Shown one piece after another: positions 1 through 6,258 of a stretch of DNA of 16,418 nt. Source of the DNA: Chthonomonas sp. UBA2387 (GTDB taxonomy: Bacteria; Armatimonadota; Fimbriimonadia; Fimbriimonadales; Fimbriimonadaceae); the NCBI GenBank assembly GCA_002343445.1, contig DDSP01000071.1, forward strand, positions 716-17,133. The letters run 5' to 3'. Both the position numbers and the translations under genes were made by a program. Positions within the stretch are counted from its first letter, which is position 1. Each line of letters begins with the position of its first letter. The notes beneath the pieces were generated by a model, which did no database searches, was not told the origin of the DNA, and saw only the letters and a program-made list of their open reading frames with translations.

Positions 1-50
1 CCTGCTTTGCAAGCAGGGGGTCACGGGTTCGAGTCCCGTAGCCTCCACCA
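1..50 (+). tRNA. tRNA-Ala(UGC), 3' part (5' end cut off by the window)
   Basis: The window opens inside a tRNA. Bases 1-5 (CCTGC) and 13-17 (GCAGG) form the anticodon stem around the seven-base loop TTTGCAA, which puts the anticodon TGC at 8-10, read as Ala. A five-base variable loop follows (18-22). The T arm is ACGGG/CCCGT (23-27 and 35-39) around TTCGAGT. The 3' acceptor strand is AGCCTCC (40-46), then discriminator A47 and an encoded CCA at 48-50. The T at 44 falls at tRNA position 70, which would supply the U70 of the G3:U70 pair that defines alanine tRNAs. The 5' acceptor and D arm lie outside the window, so the G3 partner is not seen. Anticodon and U70 agree, so the identity is well supported. 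Confidence 0.95.
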
Positions 51-64
51 GCCACCGATTCAAG

Positions 65-430
65 ATGTGGCTCTTCACCAAACACGGCTTCTTCAGCGCA
101 GTCTCCGCGTGGCAGGGCGACGGCACCACCCATCAGCCCATTGATCCCGACCGAGTCGTGGTCCGGGCGCGTGTTCAGTCCCACCTCGAGGCCCTCAAGG
201 CACGCTTCCCGGAGCAACTCGGCTCATGCGACATCCACGTGTCGCCGAAGAGGGACTACCGCTACCGGATCGTCGTCGCCAAGCCGGATTGGTCCCGAGT
301 GCTTGCGGGGCTGGCCGAAGAGCTTGACTACGACAACTTCAAGAACGAGGTCTCTGGACACGAGGGCCGGACAGCCTACGAGAAGTCCCTTCACCAGGTG
401 TGGAGCGTGATGAGAGACCTCCAGCACTGA
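65..430 (+). CDS. small conserved hypothetical protein (MWLFTK family)
   Basis: This is a 121-residue soluble protein with no signal peptide or membrane segment. It opens with MWLFTKHGFFSAV. I recall this start from small uncharacterised proteins in several environmental phyla, in which the leading MWLFTK.GF is the most conserved part; this supports the chosen ATG. The rest is mixed alpha/beta, with an acidic and aromatic stretch around residues 85-97 (EELDYDNFKNEV) and a tyrosine-rich C-terminal part (AYEKSLHQVW). No enzyme motif is visible and no function is claimed. It starts 14 bases after the CCA of tRNA-Ala and has no recognisable Shine-Dalgarno sequence, so it may be expressed by read-through from the tRNA. 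It converges on the next gene, with three bases between the two stop codons. Confidence 0.8.
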   Translation: MWLFTKHGFFSAVSAWQGDGTTHQPIDPDRVVVRARVQSHLEALKARFPEQLGSCDIHVSPKRDYRYRIVVAKPDWSRVLAGLAEELDYDNFKNEVSGHEGRTAYEKSLHQVWSVMRDLQH

Positions 431-433
431 GAC

Positions 434-757
434 CTATCGCCCGCAGTTGGGGCAGCAAGGAAGCTTGGACGAGTACAACTCCAGGCAGTTTGGACACAGG
501 ATGCCTTCGGCATCGTCAGGTGCGACCAGATCCATCGCCTCGAACTCCTTCTGTTGGTGGACGTCGCGAAGGGCCTCCAGGCTGTAAGGGTCCGTGTTGC
601 GCTTCACCCATTGCGGGACGGCTTGAGCCAGCAAGACGAGTCCGTAAAGCAGCACCAGACTGAAGATCGCGGGGGCGAGCGAGAGGTCGAACGCCCGTCC
701 GATCAGCACCCCCAGAAGCCCGAGGGCCAAGGCTGCCATGAACTTGCGGGCGAGCAT
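434..757 (-). CDS. small membrane protein with C-terminal zinc ribbon
   Basis: The protein has 107 residues. The N-terminal half carries two hydrophobic segments (about residues 5-24 and 28-48), predicted to span the membrane as a hairpin. A polar region of about 40 residues follows. The C-terminus has two CPNC knuckles (CPNC near residues 88-91 and CPNCGR at 102-107), a typical four-cysteine zinc ribbon that probably faces the cytoplasm. The ATG lies nine bases after the stop of the large PA14/DUF1080 gene, so the two are probably co-transcribed. The only purine-rich ribosome site (GAAGGA) sits one base before the ATG, which is unusually close. Translational coupling or a later start at Met7 are alternatives. 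No specific function can be assigned; zinc ribbons of this kind often mediate protein contacts. Confidence 0.7.
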   Translation of the reverse strand: MLARKFMAALALGLLGVLIGRAFDLSLAPAIFSLVLLYGLVLLAQAVPQWVKRNTDPYSLEALRDVHQQKEFEAMDLVAPDDAEGILCPNCLELYSSKLPCCPNCGR

Positions 758-766
758 GTCCTTCGG

Positions 767-3700
767 CTAGTCCAGACGCTTGATCCTCAGGTTGCGGTAG
801 CTCACGGGGTCGCCGTGGTCTTGCAGCACGATGTAGCCCTGCTTGGCCGTCGCATAGCCAGGCATGTCCTTGAACTTGCTGGCCGCCAACTGCTCGCGCC
901 ACTTCGGCGAGCCGATCTCGTACTCCACGATCTTGTAGCCGTTCAGCCAGTGCTCGACCTTGTTGCCCCGCGCCACGATGCGGCCTTGGTTCCAGTTGCC
1001 GACCGGCTTGGTGGCTCGGAACGCCGGCGCCTCGAGATCGTAGTTCGAGCCCGCCGAGTTCTTGGTCAGCTTGCCTTCAAAGTAGCGGCGATCGTCGAGG
1101 ATTTGGTACTCGGGGCCGGTGTTCCACGTGGGCCGTGTCATGTCCCAGCTTCGGTAGATCACGCCGCTGTTCGCCGCGTCGCCGACGCGCCACTCGAAGC
1201 GGAAGTCGAAGTCGCCGTACATGGCCCGGGTGCGGATGTCACCGCGCGCGCCGTCCGGTCGGAACTTCAGCTCACCCTTTTCGGCGTACCAACCCGAGGG
1301 ATAGGGCCCGCCGTCCTGATTGGCCCATTGCTCCAGCCGGTCGCCCAGGGTCATCGAGACGAAGCCCTCGCGAACCTCGGCGGGACTCAGCTGGCCATCC
1401 AGGTTGAACGGCGGCTTGAGCACGCGCCCCCGCCGCGAGCGGGGAATCGCGTTGACGGTCATCCACGCCTCGGTGCTCCAAATCGGCTGTCCCGATTCGC
1501 TGGCGAAGGGGGCCGCGAGGCGTACGTACACCACGTGGCCGGGCTTCATGCCCTCGACCTCGAGGAACACCTTGCGCCGGTCGCCACCGACGGTGGCCGA
1601 CTTGACGCGCAGGGCCGACTGATCCACCTTGGGGCCACCGTACTCCTCGGTGGGCTCGTAGCGCCATTGCTCGACTTCGTACTCGGTGGGATCCCAGCCG
1701 ACGTCCTTCGGCAAGGGCTGGGTGAACTCGATTTCGAGCCCGTTGGTCATCGCTCGGACGGCCAGCATCTCGTGCGTGGGCTTACCGTTGAAGGCGAGGC
1801 GTTCCAGGCCGTAACGCTTCTTGCCCTCCTGGCCCCAGTTGCCTGTCGAGCCGATCCCGCCCACGTAGAGCGCTCCGTCCGGGCCCCAGGCGATGCGGTT
1901 CACGCCAGCCTCGAGCCCTTGGGTGAATCGGAAGACCGTGCCCTGCCAAAAGCCGTCCACACGCTCGACGAACGTTCGCTTCAGTCCGCCGTGGGTCACG
2001 TCTCCGTGCAGCAACTGGCCCTTGTACGGCCCGACTTCGATGGGCGCGGGCTGGCTGGGCGAGTTGCCGATTTCGCCTTGCGGTAGCCAGACGATGGGCG
2101 GAGTCTCCTTGAGCTTCGCCACGGCTTCCGGCTCGACCGAGCGGTTCCCGTAAAACGCGCCTTCCTGAAGCAGGAGGACCTTCGAAGAGGGAAGCCAGTC
2201 GCCCTGGTTGTCCGTGATGTAGATGCCGCCGTTCGGGCCAAATCCGATGCCGTTCGGCGTGCGCAGACCCCGTGCGACCATCTGATAGGAACCGTCCTTC
2301 GCCGAAATCTTGACGACCTTGCCTCGGTCGGGGTTCTGGGGGCGCGTGCTGCGCCCACCCGGGTCAATGGCCGTGGCGAGCGTCGCGTAGAAGAAGCCGC
2401 CCTTGTAGAGCAACCCGAACGCGAACTCGTGGAAGTTGGGCGTCACGCCCCATCCGTTCGCCATCGCGGTGTAGGCGTCAATGATCCCGTCGCCGTTGGT
2501 GTCGTCGAGGCGGGTGAGTTCTTGCTTCTGCAGCACGTAGATCGCGCCATCCACCACCTTGATCCCCAGAGGCTCGGCAAGGCCGGTGGCGATGGTCTTC
2601 ACGGTCGCTGGGCCGCCCCCCTGGAAGCCGTCGAGGACGTACACGCCGCCCACGGGGTCCCACGTGCACACGACCATGCGGCCATCGGGAAGGAAGTCCA
2701 AACCGCCGACGCGAGGCTCGAAGCCCTCCGGACGCACGGGGGCGAGGTCGAACGACGGGTGGACGCCCTCAAGAGGCCTTTTGTCGCCGGAGGCGTTGAA
2801 CGCGAACGGGTCGAGCACGTTCTTCATGCCGGGCGCAGTGACGCGAACTTCACCCGCAGTGGTCGCGAACGCGCTGGCGGGGATCAGGGAGAACTCTGTG
2901 TCGCCCGGCTTCCGCCATTCGAGTCTCAACACGGCGTCGCCGCCCGAATCGAAGTGCTCCAAGCGCAGCTCAAGCTCGCCGGGGGCGAGGTCGATCGAAC
3001 CTTCCTTGGGAGTCGCGGAGTGCAAACCGTCGTGGTCCAGCACCTTCGTGTCCGTGATCCAGAGAACCGAGCCGTCGTCGGACGTGAGCCGGAACGTGTA
3101 CGTCCCCGCCCGCTCGATCTTCAGGAAGCCCGTGATGTGAACGAGGAACGGACTTCCCGAGTAGCCGAAGTTGTCGTTGTGAAAGTCGACGCCGGTGATG
3201 AGCCGGTTGACGTTGGCCGTCTGGCCGGGGACCAACAGGGGCAGGGCCGTCATCTGCTTCCCGACGGCGTAGATCCGCATTCCCAGGCCCTGCTCGCGGC
3301 GCGCGGCTTGAGCCATCGCGTGCTCGTCGCCATGGTCGAGACTGACCTCGGTCGGCGGGTCGAAGAGCTCGACCCAGCGGGCTTCGCCATCGCCATCGAA
3401 CACGAAACTCCGATCGGTGACGGTGAGGTTGCCGCTGAGGATGCGTCGAGCGGATTTGCGTGGCGCGCCGCCTTCCAGCACAAGGCGATCGTTGCCAAGC
3501 CCGGTCACCTTGAACGACCGTTCCAATCCGACCCGCCCGTCGGCGTCGCCGACGGCTTCGGGAGTCTCTTCGATGGTGACCTTGGTGTTGTCGCTGCGCA
3601 CCAGGTCGACCAGCATCGTGAACCCCCGAGTCTTGTTGCGATCCCAGCGGTAGCCCCGGTAGACCACCTTCGTGTTCAAGGGCGCAGAGCCTCGCCGGAC

Positions 3701-4012
3701 GGTCCAAACGGGTCGGTCGGTCGGCGGCTCCCAGTAAGCCGGGCCCTTTGCCGTGGGCTGGGGGCCGTGCTCCGTCGTGTAGACCGCGCCAGCGAGTTCA
3801 ACCCCGCCTTTCCACGCCTTGTACAGCGAACCGTAGGTGGCGTCGTAAGCCACCGAGAGGTCGGGGTGGAGCAGTGCGGTCACCATGCGGGGCCGCTGAT
3901 CCAGCACCGAGCGGAAGACCCAGTTCTCGGTCGGACGACCGGAGGGTTGGGCTGAGCCAAGCGAGAGGCTGGCGGCAAGAAGGAGGGGCAAGACAGACAT
4001 CGGCCCGTCCAT
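767..4012 (-). CDS. secreted PA14 + beta-propeller + DUF1080 (3-keto-disaccharide hydrolase-like) protein
   Basis: The protein has 1081 residues, with a signal peptide at about 1-22 (hydrophobic core, cut after GSAQ or nearby). Domains in order: a beta-rich N-terminal module with the 'SLYKAWKGGVELAGAVYTT' signature (about 45-225); a PA14 carbohydrate-binding-type domain (about 245-385, with the GTYTF.L.SDDGS.LWI core); a six-bladed sugar-dehydrogenase/NHL-like propeller (about 425-745, with repeats such as FGPNGGIYITDNQGDW and WGPDGALYVGG); a linker; and a C-terminal DUF1080 lectin-like fold (about 885-1081). An EF-hand-like calcium loop, DTNGDGIID, lies at 504-512. No CxxCH haem motif is present. 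DUF1080 members include 3-keto-glycoside hydrolases, and propellers of this type bind PQQ or sugars, so periplasmic or extracellular carbohydrate processing is likely but inferred. It is the middle gene of a three-gene minus-strand unit, starting 27 bases after DUF1579. Confidence 0.88.
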   Translation of the reverse strand: MDGPMSVLPLLLAASLSLGSAQPSGRPTENWVFRSVLDQRPRMVTALLHPDLSVAYDATYGSLYKAWKGGVELAGAVYTTEHGPQPTAKGPAYWEPPTDRPVWTVRRGSAPLNTKVVYRGYRWDRNKTRGFTMLVDLVRSDNTKVTIEETPEAVGDADGRVGLERSFKVTGLGNDRLVLEGGAPRKSARRILSGNLTVTDRSFVFDGDGEARWVELFDPPTEVSLDHGDEHAMAQAARREQGLGMRIYAVGKQMTALPLLVPGQTANVNRLITGVDFHNDNFGYSGSPFLVHITGFLKIERAGTYTFRLTSDDGSVLWITDTKVLDHDGLHSATPKEGSIDLAPGELELRLEHFDSGGDAVLRLEWRKPGDTEFSLIPASAFATTAGEVRVTAPGMKNVLDPFAFNASGDKRPLEGVHPSFDLAPVRPEGFEPRVGGLDFLPDGRMVVCTWDPVGGVYVLDGFQGGGPATVKTIATGLAEPLGIKVVDGAIYVLQKQELTRLDDTNGDGIIDAYTAMANGWGVTPNFHEFAFGLLYKGGFFYATLATAIDPGGRSTRPQNPDRGKVVKISAKDGSYQMVARGLRTPNGIGFGPNGGIYITDNQGDWLPSSKVLLLQEGAFYGNRSVEPEAVAKLKETPPIVWLPQGEIGNSPSQPAPIEVGPYKGQLLHGDVTHGGLKRTFVERVDGFWQGTVFRFTQGLEAGVNRIAWGPDGALYVGGIGSTGNWGQEGKKRYGLERLAFNGKPTHEMLAVRAMTNGLEIEFTQPLPKDVGWDPTEYEVEQWRYEPTEEYGGPKVDQSALRVKSATVGGDRRKVFLEVEGMKPGHVVYVRLAAPFASESGQPIWSTEAWMTVNAIPRSRRGRVLKPPFNLDGQLSPAEVREGFVSMTLGDRLEQWANQDGGPYPSGWYAEKGELKFRPDGARGDIRTRAMYGDFDFRFEWRVGDAANSGVIYRSWDMTRPTWNTGPEYQILDDRRYFEGKLTKNSAGSNYDLEAPAFRATKPVGNWNQGRIVARGNKVEHWLNGYKIVEYEIGSPKWREQLAASKFKDMPGYATAKQGYIVLQDHGDPVSYRNLRIKRLD

Positions 4013-4039
4013 TTTGCCCCATCCGGTCGCGGCCTCGCC

Positions 4040-4558
4040 TTACTTCTTGCGCTTGAACGTGGTCTCGAGAGAGGGAACCCAGCGGTCGTCAATCTGAAAC
4101 TCAAGCTTCAAACCCAGCGTGTCCGCATCGACTTTCCACATGGTGGTCCGACTCACGTGCTTCTGTCCCATGACGTTCCACGGCTCGCTCACGGTGACAA
4201 ACTTCTCGCCCTCGAACTTGCCGTGCTCGATGCGCGGAGCGGGAGAGAAGTTGGTGAACGTGTAGATCGTGTAACGGGAGTTCGCCGCATCGTAGGCGAC
4301 ATAAGCCATCTCGGTCATCTTGAGGCCAGCCATGTCGTTGACGCTGTCCAGCTTCAGGAACTGCCCCTCGGTGGCGTTGGTCATCGTGCCGGAGAAAGGC
4401 ATCGTTTGACCCTCCATCGTCATCGTGCCGCTGCCGGACCACGATCCCTTCATGAAGTCCAGCTTGGCCAGTTCCTTGGGCGGGCTGAGGTCGGGCATCT
4501 GCGCGAAGCATGATGCGACGGCGAGAATCAACGGAAAGGTGAGAAGCAGTCTTCGCAT
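4040..4558 (-). CDS. DUF1579 family secreted protein or lipoprotein
   Basis: The protein has 172 residues. The N-terminus MRRLLLTFPLILAVASCFAQ is a clear export signal: two arginines, then a hydrophobic core. VASC at 14-17 fits a relaxed lipobox, with lipidation at Cys17. Cleavage after CFA by signal peptidase I is equally possible. The mature part matches DUF1579: LDFMKGSWSGSGTM near 34-47, a lipocalin-like series of strands, AYDAANSRYTIYTF near 88-101 and a closing KLEFQIDDRWVPSLETTFKRKK. The biochemical role of this family is unknown; its fold suggests binding of a small hydrophobic ligand. It is the first gene of the unit continuing into the PA14/DUF1080 gene and has a strong promoter match just upstream. 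Confidence 0.85.
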   Translation of the reverse strand: MRRLLLTFPLILAVASCFAQMPDLSPPKELAKLDFMKGSWSGSGTMTMEGQTMPFSGTMTNATEGQFLKLDSVNDMAGLKMTEMAYVAYDAANSRYTIYTFTNFSPAPRIEHGKFEGEKFVTVSEPWNVMGQKHVSRTTMWKVDADTLGLKLEFQIDDRWVPSLETTFKRKK

Positions 4559-4593
4559 GGCCTTGGTACCTCGTGAAGGGTCAAGCGAGTTCC

Positions 4594-4622
4594 ATTATAG
4601 ACGAATGTCTACTGGATGACAC
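4594..4622 (-). promoter_or_regulatory. sigma70-type promoter for the DUF1579/PA14-DUF1080/zinc-ribbon unit
   Basis: On the minus strand, a perfect TATAAT (4599-4594) is preceded after exactly 17 bases by GTGTCA (4622-4617), a 4/6 match to TTGACA. The expected transcription start is about 30 bases before the DUF1579 ATG at 4558. The surrounding 103-bp gap (4559-4661) is visibly more AT-rich than the flanking genes, and includes an A/T run at about 4633-4641. This is the best promoter match in the window. Confidence 0.7.
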
Positions 4623-4661
4623 AGCGATTTCGACTTTTTTTCTCGAGGACTCCGGACTCGC

Positions 4662-5171
4662 CTAGCCTCCCGCTTTCGGTAGGTAGGTGGAGGGCACCGG
4701 CACACCAGAAGACTCCGCCTGCCAAACGATGGACACGATCTTCCACGCCTCGCCGATCTGCACGAGCTGGATCGAGTTGATCCCACGGTCCATCGGCTTC
4801 TCGTCGTCCGCCTTGCTCCGCGCCTCGTAGGTCGAGAAGATCTGCACCAAGCCGTCGTAGCGCTCGACCTTGGCCGCGATCTGCTTCTCGAAGAACCCGC
4901 GCTGCTCCAGCATCGGGCCGCTACGGTTCACATAGTCGTCCAGCGTCAGGGTGCGCAACTCGTGCGGGCCGCCCTGCCGCTTGACCACCACGCGCATCTT
5001 GGCGTCCTCGACGAATAGGCTCCTGAACTTGTCCCAGTCGCGCTTCTGGCCCGCAGGGCCGGAGATGACTTCGTAGAGTGCGCCGACGGTAGCCTCGGGT
5101 CCTTGGGGTTGGGCCAACCCGTGGGAGGCCACGACGACGAGCAGAATGAGCGGGTTCACGATGTTCAGCAT
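4662..5171 (-). CDS. secreted SnoaL/NTF2-like protein
   Basis: The frame is open from 5255, but I choose the ATG at 5171. It is followed directly by a signal peptide (MLNIVNPLILLVVVASHGLA), is preceded by AGGGA at nine bases, and avoids overlap with the upstream gene. The product has 169 residues. The mature part is an NTF2-like cone: helix ATVGALYEVISGPAGQKRDWDKFRSLFVEDAKM, then strands including GINSIQLVQIGEAWKIVSIVWQAE. This helix and ending are typical of SnoaL/DUF4440-like proteins, here exported. Members range from small-molecule enzymes to carrier or immunity proteins; no catalytic residues can be picked out with confidence. It follows the YncE-like gene by 31 bases and is probably its operon partner. 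Confidence 0.8.
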   Translation of the reverse strand: MLNIVNPLILLVVVASHGLAQPQGPEATVGALYEVISGPAGQKRDWDKFRSLFVEDAKMRVVVKRQGGPHELRTLTLDDYVNRSGPMLEQRGFFEKQIAAKVERYDGLVQIFSTYEARSKADDEKPMDRGINSIQLVQIGEAWKIVSIVWQAESSGVPVPSTYLPKAGG

Positions 5172-5202
5172 AACCGAAAGTCCCTGAGAGTGCGGCACGA
5201 TT

Positions 5203-6210
5203 TCAGCGCGCGACTGCCGAGTAGGCCACTCCATCCGGACTGGTTTGCACCGCAACGCGCCCCAAGGTCGCCCCGGTGTGCAGGTCCAGCACGATCACCG
5301 AGTTGTCGTTGCGCACGGTCACGAACGCATGGCGATTGTCCGGGTGGGCGAAGACCCCTGCCGGAGAGCCGGACTCGACGCCCAACTTGATCCCCGTGCC
5401 ACCGAGCTTGATCCGCTTCGTCTCCTCCTGCCGAGCCACGTCGAAAACGACCAACTCGCCCGACACCGCATGCGGGATCAAAGCGCTCTCGCCGTTTGGA
5501 GTGAACTGGACGCGGTAAGGGAAGCCCGCCGACTTGACCGTCTTGGCCACCTCGAGCTTGCCGGCGTCGATGATGGTGATCGTGTCCTCGGCGCGGTTGC
5601 CGGCCCAGATCCACTTGCCGTCGAGGGTAACGCCCACACCCTCGGTCTGCTGTCCGCAACGCACTTCCTTGAGCTTCGCGCCCGTCTGGAAGTCGAACGC
5701 GGTGACCGTGCCGGGCCCCATGTTCGAGCAATAGAGGCGCTTGTGGTCGGCCGACAGGCTCAGCATGTGCGAGCCCGCGACGCCGGTTTCGAACTTGCGT
5801 TCCACCTGGCCGCTTTCGACATCCACCAGCAGAAGGGCTTGATTGGCCTCGACCGTCAGCACCACTTTGCGCCCGTCCACCCATCGGATGTCGTGCGGCT
5901 GGCGGTACTCGCCCAGCGAGATCGCCTTGCGAACGTTGCCGCTCGGCAGTTCGATCACGCTGAGCGAGTTGCTTGGCCCGACGCCCTGCTTGAAGTAGTT
6001 GGTCACGATGGCGGTCTTGCCATCGGGCGAGACGGCCGCCTCGTGGGGACCGCCGCCCACGGGCACGTGCTTGTAGGCTTCCATCGTGGCGAGATCCACG
6101 AGCGTGGCCGTGTCGCTGCGTTGGTTCACAACGACCAAGGTGCCCTTGAGGTCTGGCTTCGCCTCGGCGGGCAAGGCGAGCGCGGCGGTAAGAAGCAGGA
6201 GGCCAACCAT
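5203..6210 (-). CDS. YncE/YVTN-family secreted beta-propeller protein
   Basis: The protein has 335 residues with a short signal peptide (MVGLLLLTAALALPAEA) that lacks positive charges. An in-frame stop lies 15 bases upstream of the ATG with no alternative start between, and GAGAGG stands five bases before it, so the start is firm. The rest is a seven-bladed propeller of repeats of about 40 residues: GTLVVVNQRSDTATLVDLAT, AVSPDGKTAIVTNYF, KRLYCSNMGPGTVTAFDFQTG, KWIWAGNRAEDTITIIDAGK, RHAFVTVRNDNSVIVLDLHTG. These 'NxxxxTVxVID' blades are the YVTN pattern. Such proteins are usually periplasmic, bind DNA, metals or quinohaem partners in different cases, and often have no proven reaction. No CxxCH or catalytic signature is seen. 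It lies 48 bases downstream of clpB. Confidence 0.87.
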   Translation of the reverse strand: MVGLLLLTAALALPAEAKPDLKGTLVVVNQRSDTATLVDLATMEAYKHVPVGGGPHEAAVSPDGKTAIVTNYFKQGVGPSNSLSVIELPSGNVRKAISLGEYRQPHDIRWVDGRKVVLTVEANQALLLVDVESGQVERKFETGVAGSHMLSLSADHKRLYCSNMGPGTVTAFDFQTGAKLKEVRCGQQTEGVGVTLDGKWIWAGNRAEDTITIIDAGKLEVAKTVKSAGFPYRVQFTPNGESALIPHAVSGELVVFDVARQEETKRIKLGGTGIKLGVESGSPAGVFAHPDNRHAFVTVRNDNSVIVLDLHTGATLGRVAVQTSPDGVAYSAVAR

Positions 6211-6258
6211 GTTGTCCTCTCATACTGCGACCCGCGGCGCTCGGGTTCCTGCCTGGCC

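Noticed and set aside
554..2086. Long plus-strand open frame, and a similar one at 2429-3955
   Set aside because: Both are antisense to the PA14/DUF1080 gene, which has clear domains. The products show only the skewed composition of GC-rich antisense frames.
4625..4670. Possible terminator: CGAG/CTCG arms next to a run of seven or more A/T
   Set aside because: On the minus strand, the direction of transcription, the run is A rather than T after the arms, and the stem is only four pairs.
5172..5255. Longer start for the SnoaL-like gene
   Set aside because: It would overlap the YncE-like gene and bury the signal peptide; the internal ATG at 5171 has a proper ribosome site.
6211..6258. Small hairpin ACCCG/CGGGT between clpB and the YncE-like gene
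   Set aside because: Five pairs with a seven-base loop and no U-tract; expected by chance at this GC content.
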